Source: Luteibacter sp. 9135
Lineage (GTDB): Bacteria; Pseudomonadota; Gammaproteobacteria; Xanthomonadales; Rhodanobacteraceae
DNA length: 64,000 nucleotides
Assembly (NCBI RefSeq): GCF_000745005.1
Contig: NZ_JQNB01000001.1
Location: forward strand, 2,721,501-2,785,500
Direction: 5' to 3'
Shown one piece after another: positions 1 through 8,462 of this stretch; the first letter of the stretch is position 1, and each line of letters starts with the position of its first letter. Position numbers and translations under genes: made by a program. Under the pieces are notes generated by a model. That model searched no databases and was not told where the DNA came from. It saw nothing but the letters and a program-made list of their open reading frames with translations.

Positions 1-453
<453 letters not shown>

Positions 454-457
454 TCGA

Positions 458-1000
458 TCAGACCAGCACGCGCTCCGCCCACAGCGACAGCGTACCCAGG
501 GCGCCACCGATCACGGTGGCCGCCAGCACGTCGCTGGGGTAATGCAGCCCCAGCACCACGCGCGATGCGCCGACCAGCGCGGCGAAGCCGATCAGGAACG
601 GTGCCAGCATCGGGTAGTGCGCCACCGCCACGACGGTGAACGACACGGCCTGCAGGGTGTGCCCCGAAGGAAAACTGAACTCGTCCAGGGGCGGTATATG
701 CGCGATGACGCCGGGGCAGGTGCGGAACGGTCGCGGACGACGCGTCCAGCGCTTCAGCACGCGGTAGAGCATCAGCGCGGTAAGCCCGGTGACGGCCATC
801 TGCAGCGCCACGGCCACGCCGTGCCAGCCGCCGACCAGGGCGATGACGCTCATCAGCGCGTACCAGAACACGCCGTCGCCCAGCCGGCTGACGGCACCGA
901 AGAAGATCCCGATGGCCCGGCGTGCGCCCCACCGGTTGGCGGCGACGCACATGCGGCGGTCGAGGTTGGCCCTACGCGGCGACGGCGGTACGCGATGCAT
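458..1000 (-). CDS. PAP2-family phosphatase (membrane)
   Basis: This is a type 2 phosphatidic acid phosphatase-like membrane enzyme that probably dephosphorylates a lipid phosphate or lipid pyrophosphate at the inner membrane. All three signature motifs are visible: KRWTRRPRP, FPSGHT and SRVVLGLHYPSD, the last carrying the catalytic histidine. Several hydrophobic helices surround them. It lies directly downstream of a GT4 glycosyltransferase on the same strand, and the ATG used here overlaps that gene's 3' end by 29 bases. A second in-frame ATG at 952 (reading MCVAANR) would remove the overlap and is a realistic alternative start. The pairing suggests a role in glycolipid or polyprenyl-phosphate metabolism, but the substrate cannot be read from the sequence. 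Confidence 0.85.
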   Translation of the reverse strand: MHRVPPSPRRANLDRRMCVAANRWGARRAIGIFFGAVSRLGDGVFWYALMSVIALVGGWHGVAVALQMAVTGLTALMLYRVLKRWTRRPRPFRTCPGVIAHIPPLDEFSFPSGHTLQAVSFTVVAVAHYPMLAPFLIGFAALVGASRVVLGLHYPSDVLAATVIGGALGTLSLWAERVLV

Positions 1001-2132
1001 GGACGTTCTCCTCGGACAGGGATGTCATGATCAGTTCGAACTCCGCGATGACCGAGTCCGGGGACGAACCGGCCAACGATGCGCGTGCGGCGTTGCCCAT
1101 GGAACGGCAGGCGAGCAGGTCCGCACCCAGCACCGCGGCGCGTTCGATCAGGCCGCCTTCGTTGCCCGGCGCCACGCGGATGCCGTTCTGCCCGTTGCGG
1201 ATGAACTCCCGCGCGGCGGCTTCGGCGTAGGCGACCACTGGCGTCCCCGAGGCCATGGCTTCCAGCACCACGTTGCCGAAGGTTTCGGTGAGGCTGGGGA
1301 ACACGAAAAGATCGGCACTGGCGTAGCACGCCGCCAGTTCGTCGCCACGGCGCGTGCCGGGGAAGACGATGTCCGGATGGGTGGCTTCCAGTGCGGCGCG
1401 GGCCGGACCGTCGCCGACCATCACGCAGCGCGCCGTCGGCACGCGTCGCTGCAGGGCACGATAGGCATCGACGACCACCTGTAGGTTCTTTTCCGGGGCG
1501 AGGCGGCCCACGCTGAGCATCACCGGCGCGTCGGGAGCGGCGCCCCAGGCGTCGCGGAGGCGGTCGTCGCGGCGGTCCGGGTGGAAGCGTTGCGTGTCCA
1601 CCGCGCGACGCAGCACGCGCACGTCGTGCACGCCCAGGTCGTTCAGTTCGGCGGCCAGATGGCCGGTCGGCACCAGCGTGGCGTGCGCGCGGCGGTGGAA
1701 GCGAGCCAGGTACTGGCGTACCAGGGGCGTCAGCGCGCCGAAGCCGTAATGGCCGACGTAGAAATCGAAGCGGGTATGGAAGCCGGTGGCAACGGGGATG
1801 CCCAGGCGGCGCGCGGCACTGACCGCGCTCCAGCCCAGCGGGCCTTCCGTGGCCACGTAGATCGCGTCCGGGCGATCGGAGCGCCAGCGGCGTTCGAGGC
1901 GGAAGCGGGAGGGCAAGCCGAAGCGTAGGCTGTCGTAGCGGGGTACGGCGGCGGCTTCCACCGCCAGTACATCCATGCCGGCATCCGCCGAGGCCGGCGC
2001 ATCCGGGTGGATCGGACGGATGAGGTCGACCGTATGGCCCCGCCGCAGCATGCCGCGGGCCAGCGACTGGACGGTCAGGGCAACCCCGTTCACGTCCGGT
2101 GCGTAGGTCTCGGTAACGATGCCGAGTCGCAT
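972..2132 (-). CDS. Family 4 glycosyltransferase (MgtA/PimB-like)
   Basis: This is a GT-B fold glycosyltransferase of about 386 residues. The start at 2132 (MRLGIVTETYAPDVNGVA) was chosen because the family begins exactly here with the first Rossmann strand and glycine-rich loop, and a purine-rich stretch lies upstream; an upstream ATG at 2192 would add 20 atypical residues. LSVGRLAPEKNL opens the C-terminal nucleotide-sugar domain, and SLTETFGNVVLEAMASGTPV holds the EX7E motif typical of GT4 enzymes. Relatives transfer mannose or glucose to lipids such as diacylglycerol or phosphatidylinositol. With the PAP2 phosphatase downstream, a glycolipid role is plausible. The exact donor and acceptor are unknown. 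Confidence 0.88.
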   Translation of the reverse strand: MRLGIVTETYAPDVNGVALTVQSLARGMLRRGHTVDLIRPIHPDAPASADAGMDVLAVEAAAVPRYDSLRFGLPSRFRLERRWRSDRPDAIYVATEGPLGWSAVSAARRLGIPVATGFHTRFDFYVGHYGFGALTPLVRQYLARFHRRAHATLVPTGHLAAELNDLGVHDVRVLRRAVDTQRFHPDRRDDRLRDAWGAAPDAPVMLSVGRLAPEKNLQVVVDAYRALQRRVPTARCVMVGDGPARAALEATHPDIVFPGTRRGDELAACYASADLFVFPSLTETFGNVVLEAMASGTPVVAYAEAAAREFIRNGQNGIRVAPGNEGGLIERAAVLGADLLACRSMGNAARASLAGSSPDSVIAEFELIMTSLSEENVHASRTAVAA

Positions 2133-2263
2133 GGCGGTGCCCCTTGTGTCCTGAGCCTGAGCCATCCTTGCGTGCGGGCATGTCGCGGGCATGATGGCCA
2201 GATGACCGCGCGGTTACGACGCGCGCCAGGCGTATCGGTTAAAATCCCGGTCTTGTCAGCCCG

Positions 2264-3679
2264 ATGATCCCCACGATGACCGTCCGCACCCGATTCGCTC
2301 CCAGCCCCACGGGCTACCTCCACATCGGCGGTGCCCGCACCGCGTTGTATTGCTGGCTGGAATCGCGTCGCCGCGGCGGGGAATTCGTGCTGCGCATCGA
2401 GGACACCGACCGCGAGCGCTCCACCCAGGAGGCCGTGCAGGCCATCCTCGACGGCATGCAGTGGCTGGGCCTCGGCCACGACGAAGGTCCGTACTACCAG
2501 ACCCAGCGCATGGATCGCTATCGCGAGGTGGCCGACCAGCTGCTGCGCGAGGGCAAGGCGTATTACGCCTACGAAACCAAGGAAGCGATCGAGGCCATGC
2601 GCAACGCCGCCATGGAGGCGGGCGTCAAGCCGCGTTACAACGGCTATTACCGCGACCGTAACGAGCCGCTGCGCGACGACCCCAACCGCGTCATCCGTTT
2701 CAAGAACCCGTCCACGGGGTCGGTGGTGTTCGACGACAAGGTCAAGGGTCGCATCGAGTGGTCCAACGAAGAACTGGACGATCTGGTCATCTTCCGTTCG
2801 GATGGTTTCCCGACTTACAACTTCGCCGTGGTGGTCGACGACATCGACATGGGTATCACCGAGGTGATCCGCGGCGACGACCACGTCAACAACACGCCGC
2901 GCCAGATCAACATCTACAAGGCGCTGGGCGCACCCGTGCCCGAGTTCGCCCACCTGCCCATGATCCTCGGCCCGGACGGGCAGAAGCTGTCCAAGCGCCA
3001 CGGCGCGGTAAGCGTCATGCAGTACCGCGACGACGGCTTCCTGCCGCACGCGCTGCTCAATTACCTGGTCCGGCTGGGCTGGTCGCACGGCGACCAGGAA
3101 ATCTTCTCCGTCGACGACATGAAAACGCTGTTCGACGTGGCCGACGTCAACAAGGCCGCGTCGCGTTTCGATGTCACCAAGCTGTCATGGCTGAACCAGC
3201 ATTACCTCAAGCACGACGACCCCGCCACGCTAGGTCCCGAGTTGGCCTGGCACCTGGCGAAGATCGGCATCGACGCCTCGCAGGGTCCGAGCCCCGCGGA
3301 TGTCGTGGTGGCGTTGCGCGATCGCGTGCAGACCTTCAAGGAAATGGCCGAGCGCGCAAAGATCTGGTACGGCCCGATCGTGGCGTGGGATGACAAGGCG
3401 GTCGAAAAACACCTGCGCACCGATACCGCGGTGGCGGCACTCGAACAGGCCAGGGCCGAACTTGCCGCGCTTGCCGAGTGGACGCCCGAAGCGGTGCATG
3501 GCGCCGTCGAGCGTGTGGCCGCCGCGCTGGAATTGGGCATGGGCAAGGTGGCCGCGCCGCTGCGCGTGGCCATGACCGGCACCCAGGTCTCGCCGTCGAT
3601 CGAGCACACCATCTACCTGGCGGGCCGCGACGGCGCGCTGTCACGGATCGACGAGGCGTGCGCCCGCGCCCGTGGATGA
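2264..3679 (+). CDS. gltX: Glutamyl-tRNA synthetase
   Basis: This class I aminoacyl-tRNA synthetase charges tRNA-Glu. The N-terminal Rossmann fold carries the HIGH-type motif as HIGG at residues 20-23. The KMSKS loop is KLSKRHG at about residues 241-247. The all-helical C-terminal anticodon-binding domain follows, and the length of 471 residues is standard. Two ATGs, 2264 and 2276, are possible starts; the second, giving [13 protein letters not shown], matches the usual family N-terminus and may be the real one. A TAAAAT hexamer at 2240-2245 could be the -10 element, implying a very short leader. The stop codon overlaps the next small gene by 8 bases. Confidence 0.97.
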   Translation: MIPTMTVRTRFAPSPTGYLHIGGARTALYCWLESRRRGGEFVLRIEDTDRERSTQEAVQAILDGMQWLGLGHDEGPYYQTQRMDRYREVADQLLREGKAYYAYETKEAIEAMRNAAMEAGVKPRYNGYYRDRNEPLRDDPNRVIRFKNPSTGSVVFDDKVKGRIEWSNEELDDLVIFRSDGFPTYNFAVVVDDIDMGITEVIRGDDHVNNTPRQINIYKALGAPVPEFAHLPMILGPDGQKLSKRHGAVSVMQYRDDGFLPHALLNYLVRLGWSHGDQEIFSVDDMKTLFDVADVNKAASRFDVTKLSWLNQHYLKHDDPATLGPELAWHLAKIGIDASQGPSPADVVVALRDRVQTFKEMAERAKIWYGPIVAWDDKAVEKHLRTDTAVAALEQARAELAALAEWTPEAVHGAVERVAAALELGMGKVAAPLRVAMTGTQVSPSIEHTIYLAGRDGALSRIDEACARARG

Positions 3680-3956
3680 ACTGCTCGCCCGGGCGATGCA
3701 GGGCGTCGACCCCGACGCCCCCGGTGCGTTTCTGGCGATCTTCGCCAACCTTATGCGGCTGGTGCCATGGGGCGAACTGATCCTGTGGCAGGTCGTGTTC
3801 ATCGTGGTCGGTGCCGCGCTCGGCTGGTGGCGCGGTCGCCTCGTCGCCGGTATCGTCGCCGCGCTGGTGCTGGGCCCCTTCGGCTGGGTGGTGCCGTTCC
3901 TTCCTCGCAAGCCGCCACGCTTGCCGCCGCCGCTCCCAGGGTCGAAAAAGCGCTGA
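3672..3956 (+). CDS. Small inner-membrane protein, unknown function
   Basis: This is a 94-residue hydrophobic protein with a GTG start that overlaps the gltX stop by 8 bases, so it is probably translationally coupled to gltX. Two hydrophobic stretches (about residues 34-52 and 55-75) are separated by WWRGR and predict a helical hairpin. The tail is Pro/Lys/Arg-rich and probably cytoplasmic. I do not recognise a named family. Codon use matches the neighbours, and the overlap supports a real gene rather than a chance frame. Confidence 0.6.
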   Translation: MDELLARAMQGVDPDAPGAFLAIFANLMRLVPWGELILWQVVFIVVGAALGWWRGRLVAGIVAALVLGPFGWVVPFLPRKPPRLPPPLPGSKKR

Positions 3957-3996
3957 ACGGCCCGCATGTTAGGATGACGCACACGAGGATATCGAT

Positions 3997-4470
3997 GTGA
4001 CCACGCCCGCAGTCCATAAACACGCCCACGACCACCACGACGATGCCCGCGGCTTCGTCGCGGCGGTCGAGCAGGCGTCGATCCAGCGCGGCCTGCGCCT
4101 CACGCCCCTGCGGCGCGAGGTGCTCGAACTGGTCGCCGGCGCGGGCAAGCCGATCAAGGCCTACGACCTGCTGGATCGCCTGCGCGAGAAACACGGCAAC
4201 GCGGCGCCGCCCACGGTCTATCGCGCGCTCGATTTCCTGCTGGAAAACAGCTTCATCCACAAGCTGGAGTCGATCAACGCCTATGTGTCCTGCCACCATC
4301 CGGCGGAAGCGCACCAGGTGCCGTTCCTCATCTGCGACAAGTGCCACTGCGCGCAGGAAGTCTGCGACGAACGCGTTGCCGAACTGATCGAGGCGCAGGC
4401 CCGAGCGCTGGGTTTTCGGCCACAGGCGCAGACGCTCGAAGTCCACGGCATCTGCAAGAACTGCCGCTAG
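3997..4470 (+). CDS. zur: Fur-family regulator, probably Zur
   Basis: This is a ferric-uptake-regulator family repressor of 157 residues. The N-terminal winged helix contains GLRLTPLRREVLELV and the recognition region PPTVYRALDFLLENSFIHKLES. The C-terminal dimerisation domain has two CxxC pairs (CDKC and a terminal CKNC) that form the structural zinc site, plus HHPAEAHQVPF, as in Zur proteins. The His/Asp-rich N-terminal tail (HKHAHDHHDD) also suggests zinc. The GTG at 3997 follows a GAGGA-like ribosome binding site. The next genes are a ZnuD-like receptor, a MerC-domain protein and a cation exporter, which supports Zur over Fur or PerR. Metal specificity remains an inference. Confidence 0.85.
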   Translation: MTTPAVHKHAHDHHDDARGFVAAVEQASIQRGLRLTPLRREVLELVAGAGKPIKAYDLLDRLREKHGNAAPPTVYRALDFLLENSFIHKLESINAYVSCHHPAEAHQVPFLICDKCHCAQEVCDERVAELIEAQARALGFRPQAQTLEVHGICKNCR

Positions 4471-4479
4471 AAACCCTAT

Positions 4480-4501
4480 CGCGCACATCGTGCGCTCCTA
4501 C
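4480..4501 (-). repeat. REP palindrome R1 (GTAG-headed)
   Basis: Read on the minus strand this is GTAGGAGCGCACGATGTGCG followed by CG: a GTAG head and an imperfect palindrome. It is one of nine related copies in this window and lies just downstream of the zur stop codon. Confidence 0.75.
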
Positions 4502-4522
4502 GCCACGTTAGGGCTCCGGCGC

Positions 4523-4560
4523 AAAAAAAACGGGGCGTCGCATCACTGCGATGCCCCGTT
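4523..4560 (-). terminator. Rho-independent terminator of the TonB receptor gene
   Basis: A 12-bp stem (4531-4542 with 4547-4558, one G-T pair) closes on a TCAC loop. On the minus strand it is followed by eight T residues (complement of A 4523-4530). It sits 43 bases beyond the receptor stop codon. Confidence 0.85.
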
Positions 4561-4603
4561 CCGTTTCCGACCGGGCCGGGAGGGGGGCGTCCGGGTCGGT
4601 CAC

Positions 4604-6616
4604 TCAGAAGAACGCGCGCACGCCCACCGAGATGTTGCGACCGGGCATGGGTGCCACGTCCTTGAACAACGAGGTGGCGGGGCGCGCCGTCTGGTTGGTC
4701 AGGTTGTTGCCGTCGACGAAGGCTTCCCACTGGCTGCGATCGTCGTTGACGAAGGTCCACGCAACGTGCGCGTTGACCAGGGTGTAGCCCGCCGTATCCG
4801 TTTCGAACGCGGCGATCTTGTCCTGTTTCATGTAGCGCACCGCGCCCAGGCTGGCGCGCAGGCTATCGGCGCTCCAGCTCAGCGTGGAACCCAACCGGCC
4901 GGCGGGGATGCGCGGCACGTTGCCTGCGCCATCTGACAACGTGGCGCGTACCGTGTCGCCGAACACGCGCAGGTCCCAGTTGCCCGACGTGCCCTTGGCC
5001 AGGTGGAAGGTCGCTTCCGCCTCCGCGCCGCGGAAGGTCGCATCGTTCTGCGACCAGATACGCACGGGCAGATCGTCTTGCACTTCACCGGTGTCGGCCA
5101 GGTAGATGAAGTTCTTGTACTTGTTGTAGTACACCGCCACCTTGCCCTCGACCGCATCGCCATGGAAATGCAGGCCCAGTTCCGCCTGGTTCGATTTTTC
5201 CTTGTTGAGGTCGCTGCCGATCTCGAACGTATTGGATGCGGCGTGCGGGCCGTTGGCGAAGAGTTCTTCCTCCGACGGCGCGCGTTCGGCGTGATCGAGG
5301 TTGAGCGACAGGTGCCATTGATCCGCGAAGCGCCAGGCGGCACCGGCCGAGAAGCTGTTGGGGCTGTAGTTGCGCTTCGCGCCGTTGTCGGGCTCGACGT
5401 CCTGCTTGTCGTGGCGCGCACCCAGTTCCACTTTCACCGGTCCGAATTCGCGCTGCTCGGTAAGGAAGACGCCCGCGCCCTTGGTCGTCGTCGGCGGCAC
5501 GAAGGTTTCCTCGCCCACCGCGGAAAACCGGCGATGTTGCGTCTGTACGCCAAACGCGCCGTTCCAGCCGGCGAATTCCTCGTGCGTGACGACCAGGCGG
5601 CCCTGGTTGCTGTTGGTCGTGAACGTGGTGCCCGGCGTGTCGCCTTCGTATTCCACGTGCTGGTAGGCGCCATGCCCCAGGTTGAACTCGACCCTGGCGA
5701 TGCCGTCGATGGGCTGGACCAGGCCGCCCTTCAGGCTGTAGTTGGTCTGCGCCATCTTGATGTGTACCGGGTCCTCGCCCTCGGCCGCATCGCCGGGTTC
5801 GGCGGGGCTGCCGTAGAGGTCCATGAAGCGCGACACCGACACGCCCACATAGCCCCACGAGCCGAGTACCGACGCACCGACGGCACCGGAGGTGGTCTTC
5901 ACCGCGCTGTTGGCCAGCGTGCCGCCGGGGATGTCGTAATCCTCGTTGTCGCGATGCATGCCGTCCACGTGGATCGCGAAGGTATCGTTACCCGCGTCGA
6001 GGCGGAGCAGGCCGGTCTTGCCGTCGGAGACGGAATCGTGGCGCAACTCCGCGCGGCCGGCGAAGCCGTTGTCGGGTGCCTTCTCGGGCACGCGACCGTC
6101 GACGACGTTGACCACGCCGCCGATGGCGCCGGAGCCGTAGAGGAGGGTGGCCGGGCCCTTGAGCACCTCGATCTGGTCGGCCAGGAACGGCTCCAGGGTG
6201 ACCGCGTGATCCTGGCTGACGTTCGAAACATCCTGCGAGGACAGGCCGTTCTCCAGTACCGCGACGCGCGGGCCATCCAGACCGCGGATGATCGGACGAC
6301 CCACGGCGGTGCCCAGGGCCGAACTCTGCACGCCCGGAATGGCCGACACCGTCTCGCCCAGCGACACGGCCTTCGCGTCGTCGAGGGCGGAGCCCGCCAG
6401 TACCGCCACGGGCGCGACGATCTGGTCCGCGCTCTGGCCCAGCGGCACGGCGTTCACCACGATGGCGTCCAGCTTGTCGGCGTTCTTGCGCGACTTGCCT
6501 TGGCCCTCTTTGGGTGAGGCGGGGGCGGTGGCATCCTGCGGCGCATCTTCGGCCATGGCGGGAACGGCGCTACCGAACGTGGTGGCGAGCGTCAGGGCGA
6601 GAAGGGTTCGGCGCAT
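4604..6616 (-). CDS. znuD: TonB-dependent outer-membrane receptor, ZnuD-like (zinc uptake)
   Basis: This is a 670-residue outer-membrane TonB-dependent receptor. A signal peptide (MRRTLLALTLATTFGSAVPAMA) is followed by a Lys-rich linker, a TonB-box-like DAIVVNA, and a plug with RPIIRGLDGPRVAVLENGLS, NVSQDHAVTLEPFLADQIEV and LKGPATLLYGSGAIGGVVNVV. The 22-strand barrel ends in the terminal aromatic VGVRAFF. The SQDHAV plug segment and overall length resemble ZnuD zinc receptors. No long His-rich extracellular loop is obvious, so copper or another ligand is not excluded. A Zur-box-like palindrome lies in its divergent promoter. Confidence 0.85.
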   Translation of the reverse strand: MRRTLLALTLATTFGSAVPAMAEDAPQDATAPASPKEGQGKSRKNADKLDAIVVNAVPLGQSADQIVAPVAVLAGSALDDAKAVSLGETVSAIPGVQSSALGTAVGRPIIRGLDGPRVAVLENGLSSQDVSNVSQDHAVTLEPFLADQIEVLKGPATLLYGSGAIGGVVNVVDGRVPEKAPDNGFAGRAELRHDSVSDGKTGLLRLDAGNDTFAIHVDGMHRDNEDYDIPGGTLANSAVKTTSGAVGASVLGSWGYVGVSVSRFMDLYGSPAEPGDAAEGEDPVHIKMAQTNYSLKGGLVQPIDGIARVEFNLGHGAYQHVEYEGDTPGTTFTTNSNQGRLVVTHEEFAGWNGAFGVQTQHRRFSAVGEETFVPPTTTKGAGVFLTEQREFGPVKVELGARHDKQDVEPDNGAKRNYSPNSFSAGAAWRFADQWHLSLNLDHAERAPSEEELFANGPHAASNTFEIGSDLNKEKSNQAELGLHFHGDAVEGKVAVYYNKYKNFIYLADTGEVQDDLPVRIWSQNDATFRGAEAEATFHLAKGTSGNWDLRVFGDTVRATLSDGAGNVPRIPAGRLGSTLSWSADSLRASLGAVRYMKQDKIAAFETDTAGYTLVNAHVAWTFVNDDRSQWEAFVDGNNLTNQTARPATSLFKDVAPMPGRNISVGVRAFF

Positions 6617-6644
6617 CGGGAGGTCACTCCATGGTGTGTTCTGA

Positions 6645-6663
6645 GATGTTATAAAGTATCATC
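6645..6663. promoter_or_regulatory. Candidate Zur operator in divergent promoter
   Basis: GATGTTATAAAGTATCATC is an imperfect palindrome (GATG-n-TA ... TA-n-CATC). It resembles the TGTTATA-n-TATcACA type of Zur box in proteobacteria. It lies between the divergent starts of the TonB receptor (6616) and the MerC-domain gene (6695), and its AT-rich core could overlap a -10 element. A Zur-like gene is encoded 2.2 kb away. The match is by eye. Confidence 0.5.
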
Positions 6664-6694
6664 ATTTGCCTGGACCTGTGCAAGAAGTCACGCT

Positions 6695-7159
6695 ATGCAT
6701 CCCATGACCGACCTTCGCCTCGATTCCGACGATGCCGCCACGCCCCGCCGCTGGTGGCATGTGGCCGATCGTTTCGGCGCCACGGCGTCGTTCCTGTGCG
6801 CGATCCACTGCGCGGCCATGCCGTTCGTGATTGCGCTGCTGCCCGTGCTGGGCCTGTCGTTCCTGGCGGATCACCGCTTCGAAGCAGGCTTCGTCGGCTT
6901 CGCCTGCGTGCTGGCGACGCTGGCGCTGGTCTCCGGTTACCGGCGGCATCGCCGCCGCCTGCCGCTGATACTGGCGGTACCCGGGCTCGTCCTGCTGGTG
7001 GCGGGCGTCACTGTGCTGCATGAGGGCTCGCTGCTGGTGCATAGCGCGCTGGTGACCTGCGGGGGCCTGCTGGTGGCCTCGGCGCACTTCGTCAACCTGC
7101 GCGTCGACCACGGCGATCATGCGGGGCACATCCACGGGCCGTCCTGCGTCCACCCGTGA
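6695..7159 (+). CDS. MerC-domain membrane protein
   Basis: This is a 154-residue inner-membrane protein with four predicted helices and a CAIHC motif (Cys35, Cys39) in the first helix, the arrangement of MerC-type metal-binding transporters. The C-terminal tail is His-rich (HGDHAGHIHGP followed by Cys-Val-His-Pro). No other mer genes are nearby. Its divergent arrangement with the ZnuD-like receptor and the downstream CDF exporter suggest handling of zinc or a similar soft metal rather than mercury. An alternative start at the ATG at 6704 (MTDLRL) would trim three residues. The substrate is inferred from context only. Confidence 0.8.
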   Translation: MHPMTDLRLDSDDAATPRRWWHVADRFGATASFLCAIHCAAMPFVIALLPVLGLSFLADHRFEAGFVGFACVLATLALVSGYRRHRRRLPLILAVPGLVLLVAGVTVLHEGSLLVHSALVTCGGLLVASAHFVNLRVDHGDHAGHIHGPSCVHP

Positions 7160-7196
7160 TTGTGTAACCGCGGCCCCGGCGCCTAGCCTTCCGCCC

Positions 7197-8138
7197 ATGT
7201 CACACGATCACGCCCATTCGCACGACCACGACCATGCCCACGCCGCCGGTGGCAGCGAGCGCAAGCTGCTGTTCGCCTTCGTCCTGACCACGATCATGCT
7301 CGTCGTCGAGGCGGCGGGCGGACTGGCCTCAGGCTCCCTGGCCCTGCTGGCCGATGCCGGCCATATGCTGGTGGATGCGCTGGCGTTGCTGCTGGCCTTC
7401 CTGGGCGCGCGCTTCGCCGCACGGCCGGCCGATGCCCGGCGCACCTACGGCTATGGCCGTATCGAGGTCCTGGCCGGCTTCGTCAACGCGCTGACCCAGT
7501 TCGCCCTGGTCGCCTTCATCGTGTACGAAGCGGTAATGCGTCTGTTCCATCCCGCGCCCATTCTTTCCGGCATCATGCTGGCAGTCGCGCTGGTCGGCCT
7601 GGCCGCCAATGTCATCGTGTTGCGCACCCTGCACGGCCACGACCCCGACGATGTCAACATCGCCGGCGCAAGCCTGCACGTGCTGGGCGACCTGCTGGGC
7701 TCGGTGGCGGCCGTCCTCGCCGCCCTGGCCGTGCGCTGGATGGACTGGAACTGGGCCGACCCGGTCCTTTCCATACTGGTCTCCCTGCTGATCCTGCGCA
7801 GCGCGTGGTCGCTGGTGCGACGTTCCGGGCACATCCTGCTGGAAGGCACGCCGGATGGGGTCGACCTGGCTGACGTGCAACGGCAGCTGATGGCGGCGGA
7901 CCCGGCCATTGTCGACATCCACCACGTACACATCTGGCAGGTCACGTCGGGCTCGCGCATGGCAACCCTGCATGCGGGACTGGCCCCGGGCGCCGATGTC
8001 GGGCGGGTGCTGACCGCGATCAAGACGACCCTCAGCGAGCGCTGGCGCGTAGGCCACGCCACCGTTCAGGTGGATCCCGGCCACTGCCAGGACGACCTGG
8101 AAGGCTGTGGCCAGGACGGCGGCAGCCACGCCCACTGA
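7197..8138 (+). CDS. CDF-family cation efflux protein (ZitB/CzcD-like)
   Basis: This is a 313-residue cation diffusion facilitator that exports Zn2+ (possibly Co2+/Cd2+) in exchange for protons at the inner membrane. The start at 7197 gives the His-rich N-terminus MSHDHAHSHDHDHAHA typical of the family; an upstream frame extension would overlap merC and lacks family character. The intramembrane metal site is visible as two HxxxD motifs, H56/D60 in the second helix (DAGHMLVD) and H161/D165 in the fifth (LHVLGD). The C-terminal cytoplasmic domain contains IVDIHHVHIWQ. It starts 37 bases after the MerC-domain gene, so the two are likely one transcript. Confidence 0.92.
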   Translation: MSHDHAHSHDHDHAHAAGGSERKLLFAFVLTTIMLVVEAAGGLASGSLALLADAGHMLVDALALLLAFLGARFAARPADARRTYGYGRIEVLAGFVNALTQFALVAFIVYEAVMRLFHPAPILSGIMLAVALVGLAANVIVLRTLHGHDPDDVNIAGASLHVLGDLLGSVAAVLAALAVRWMDWNWADPVLSILVSLLILRSAWSLVRRSGHILLEGTPDGVDLADVQRQLMAADPAIVDIHHVHIWQVTSGSRMATLHAGLAPGADVGRVLTAIKTTLSERWRVGHATVQVDPGHCQDDLEGCGQDGGSHAH

Positions 8139-8160
8139 CCCTGCCGCCCAAGGGCGGTGC

Positions 8161-8188
8161 TTGCCATTTGCGCCGCCGCTGATACGAT
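8161..8188 (+). promoter_or_regulatory. Candidate sigma-70 promoter of the bTHX gene
   Basis: TTGCCA (8161-8166) and TACGAT (8183-8188) are separated by 16 bases, 43 bases upstream of the start codon. A small GC hairpin precedes them at the end of the CDF gene. The assignment is by eye. Confidence 0.45.
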
Positions 8189-8231
8189 GGCCGGCCGATC
8201 CTCTTCATCATTCCGAATCAAGGAGTTTCCC

Positions 8232-8399
8232 ATGGGCAAGGGCGACCGCCGCACCCGTCGCGGCAAGATCTACCGTTCCAGCTACGGCAATGCCCGTCCG
8301 CACGTCGACGTCGTCACCGGCGCCGCCGTGGCCAAGCCGGCTGCCGCTAAGCCGGCCGCCGCCGCTGCCAAGAAGGCCGCGCCGCGCAAGAAGGCGTAA
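8232..8399 (+). CDS. 30S ribosomal protein bTHX family
   Basis: This is a 55-residue, strongly basic protein. Its first half, MGKGDRRTRRGKIYRSSYGN, matches the bTHX (Thx) small-subunit protein that inserts between rRNA helices in the 30S head. The second half is a low-complexity Ala/Lys tail (KPAAAKPAAAAAKKAAPRKKA) reminiscent of histone-like tails. The ATG at 8232 was chosen because the family begins there and an AAGGAG ribosome binding site lies 8 bases upstream. The gene is monocistronic, with its own promoter and terminator. Confidence 0.85.
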   Translation: MGKGDRRTRRGKIYRSSYGNARPHVDVVTGAAVAKPAAAKPAAAAAKKAAPRKKA

Positions 8400-8421
8400 A
8401 GCCTGCCTTGCGTGAGACGAG

Positions 8422-8445
8422 AAACCCCGCTTCGGCGGGGTTTTT
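8422..8445 (+). terminator. Rho-independent terminator after the bTHX gene
   Basis: AAACCCCGC-TTCG-GCGGGGTTTTT forms a perfect GC stem with a stable TTCG tetraloop and a T-run. Confidence 0.92.
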
Positions 8446-8462
8446 CGTTGGTGGTGGTCGGG

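Noticed and set aside
5003..6517. Plus-strand open frame of 504 codons
   Set aside because: It is antisense to the TonB receptor; no recognisable domain or start site.
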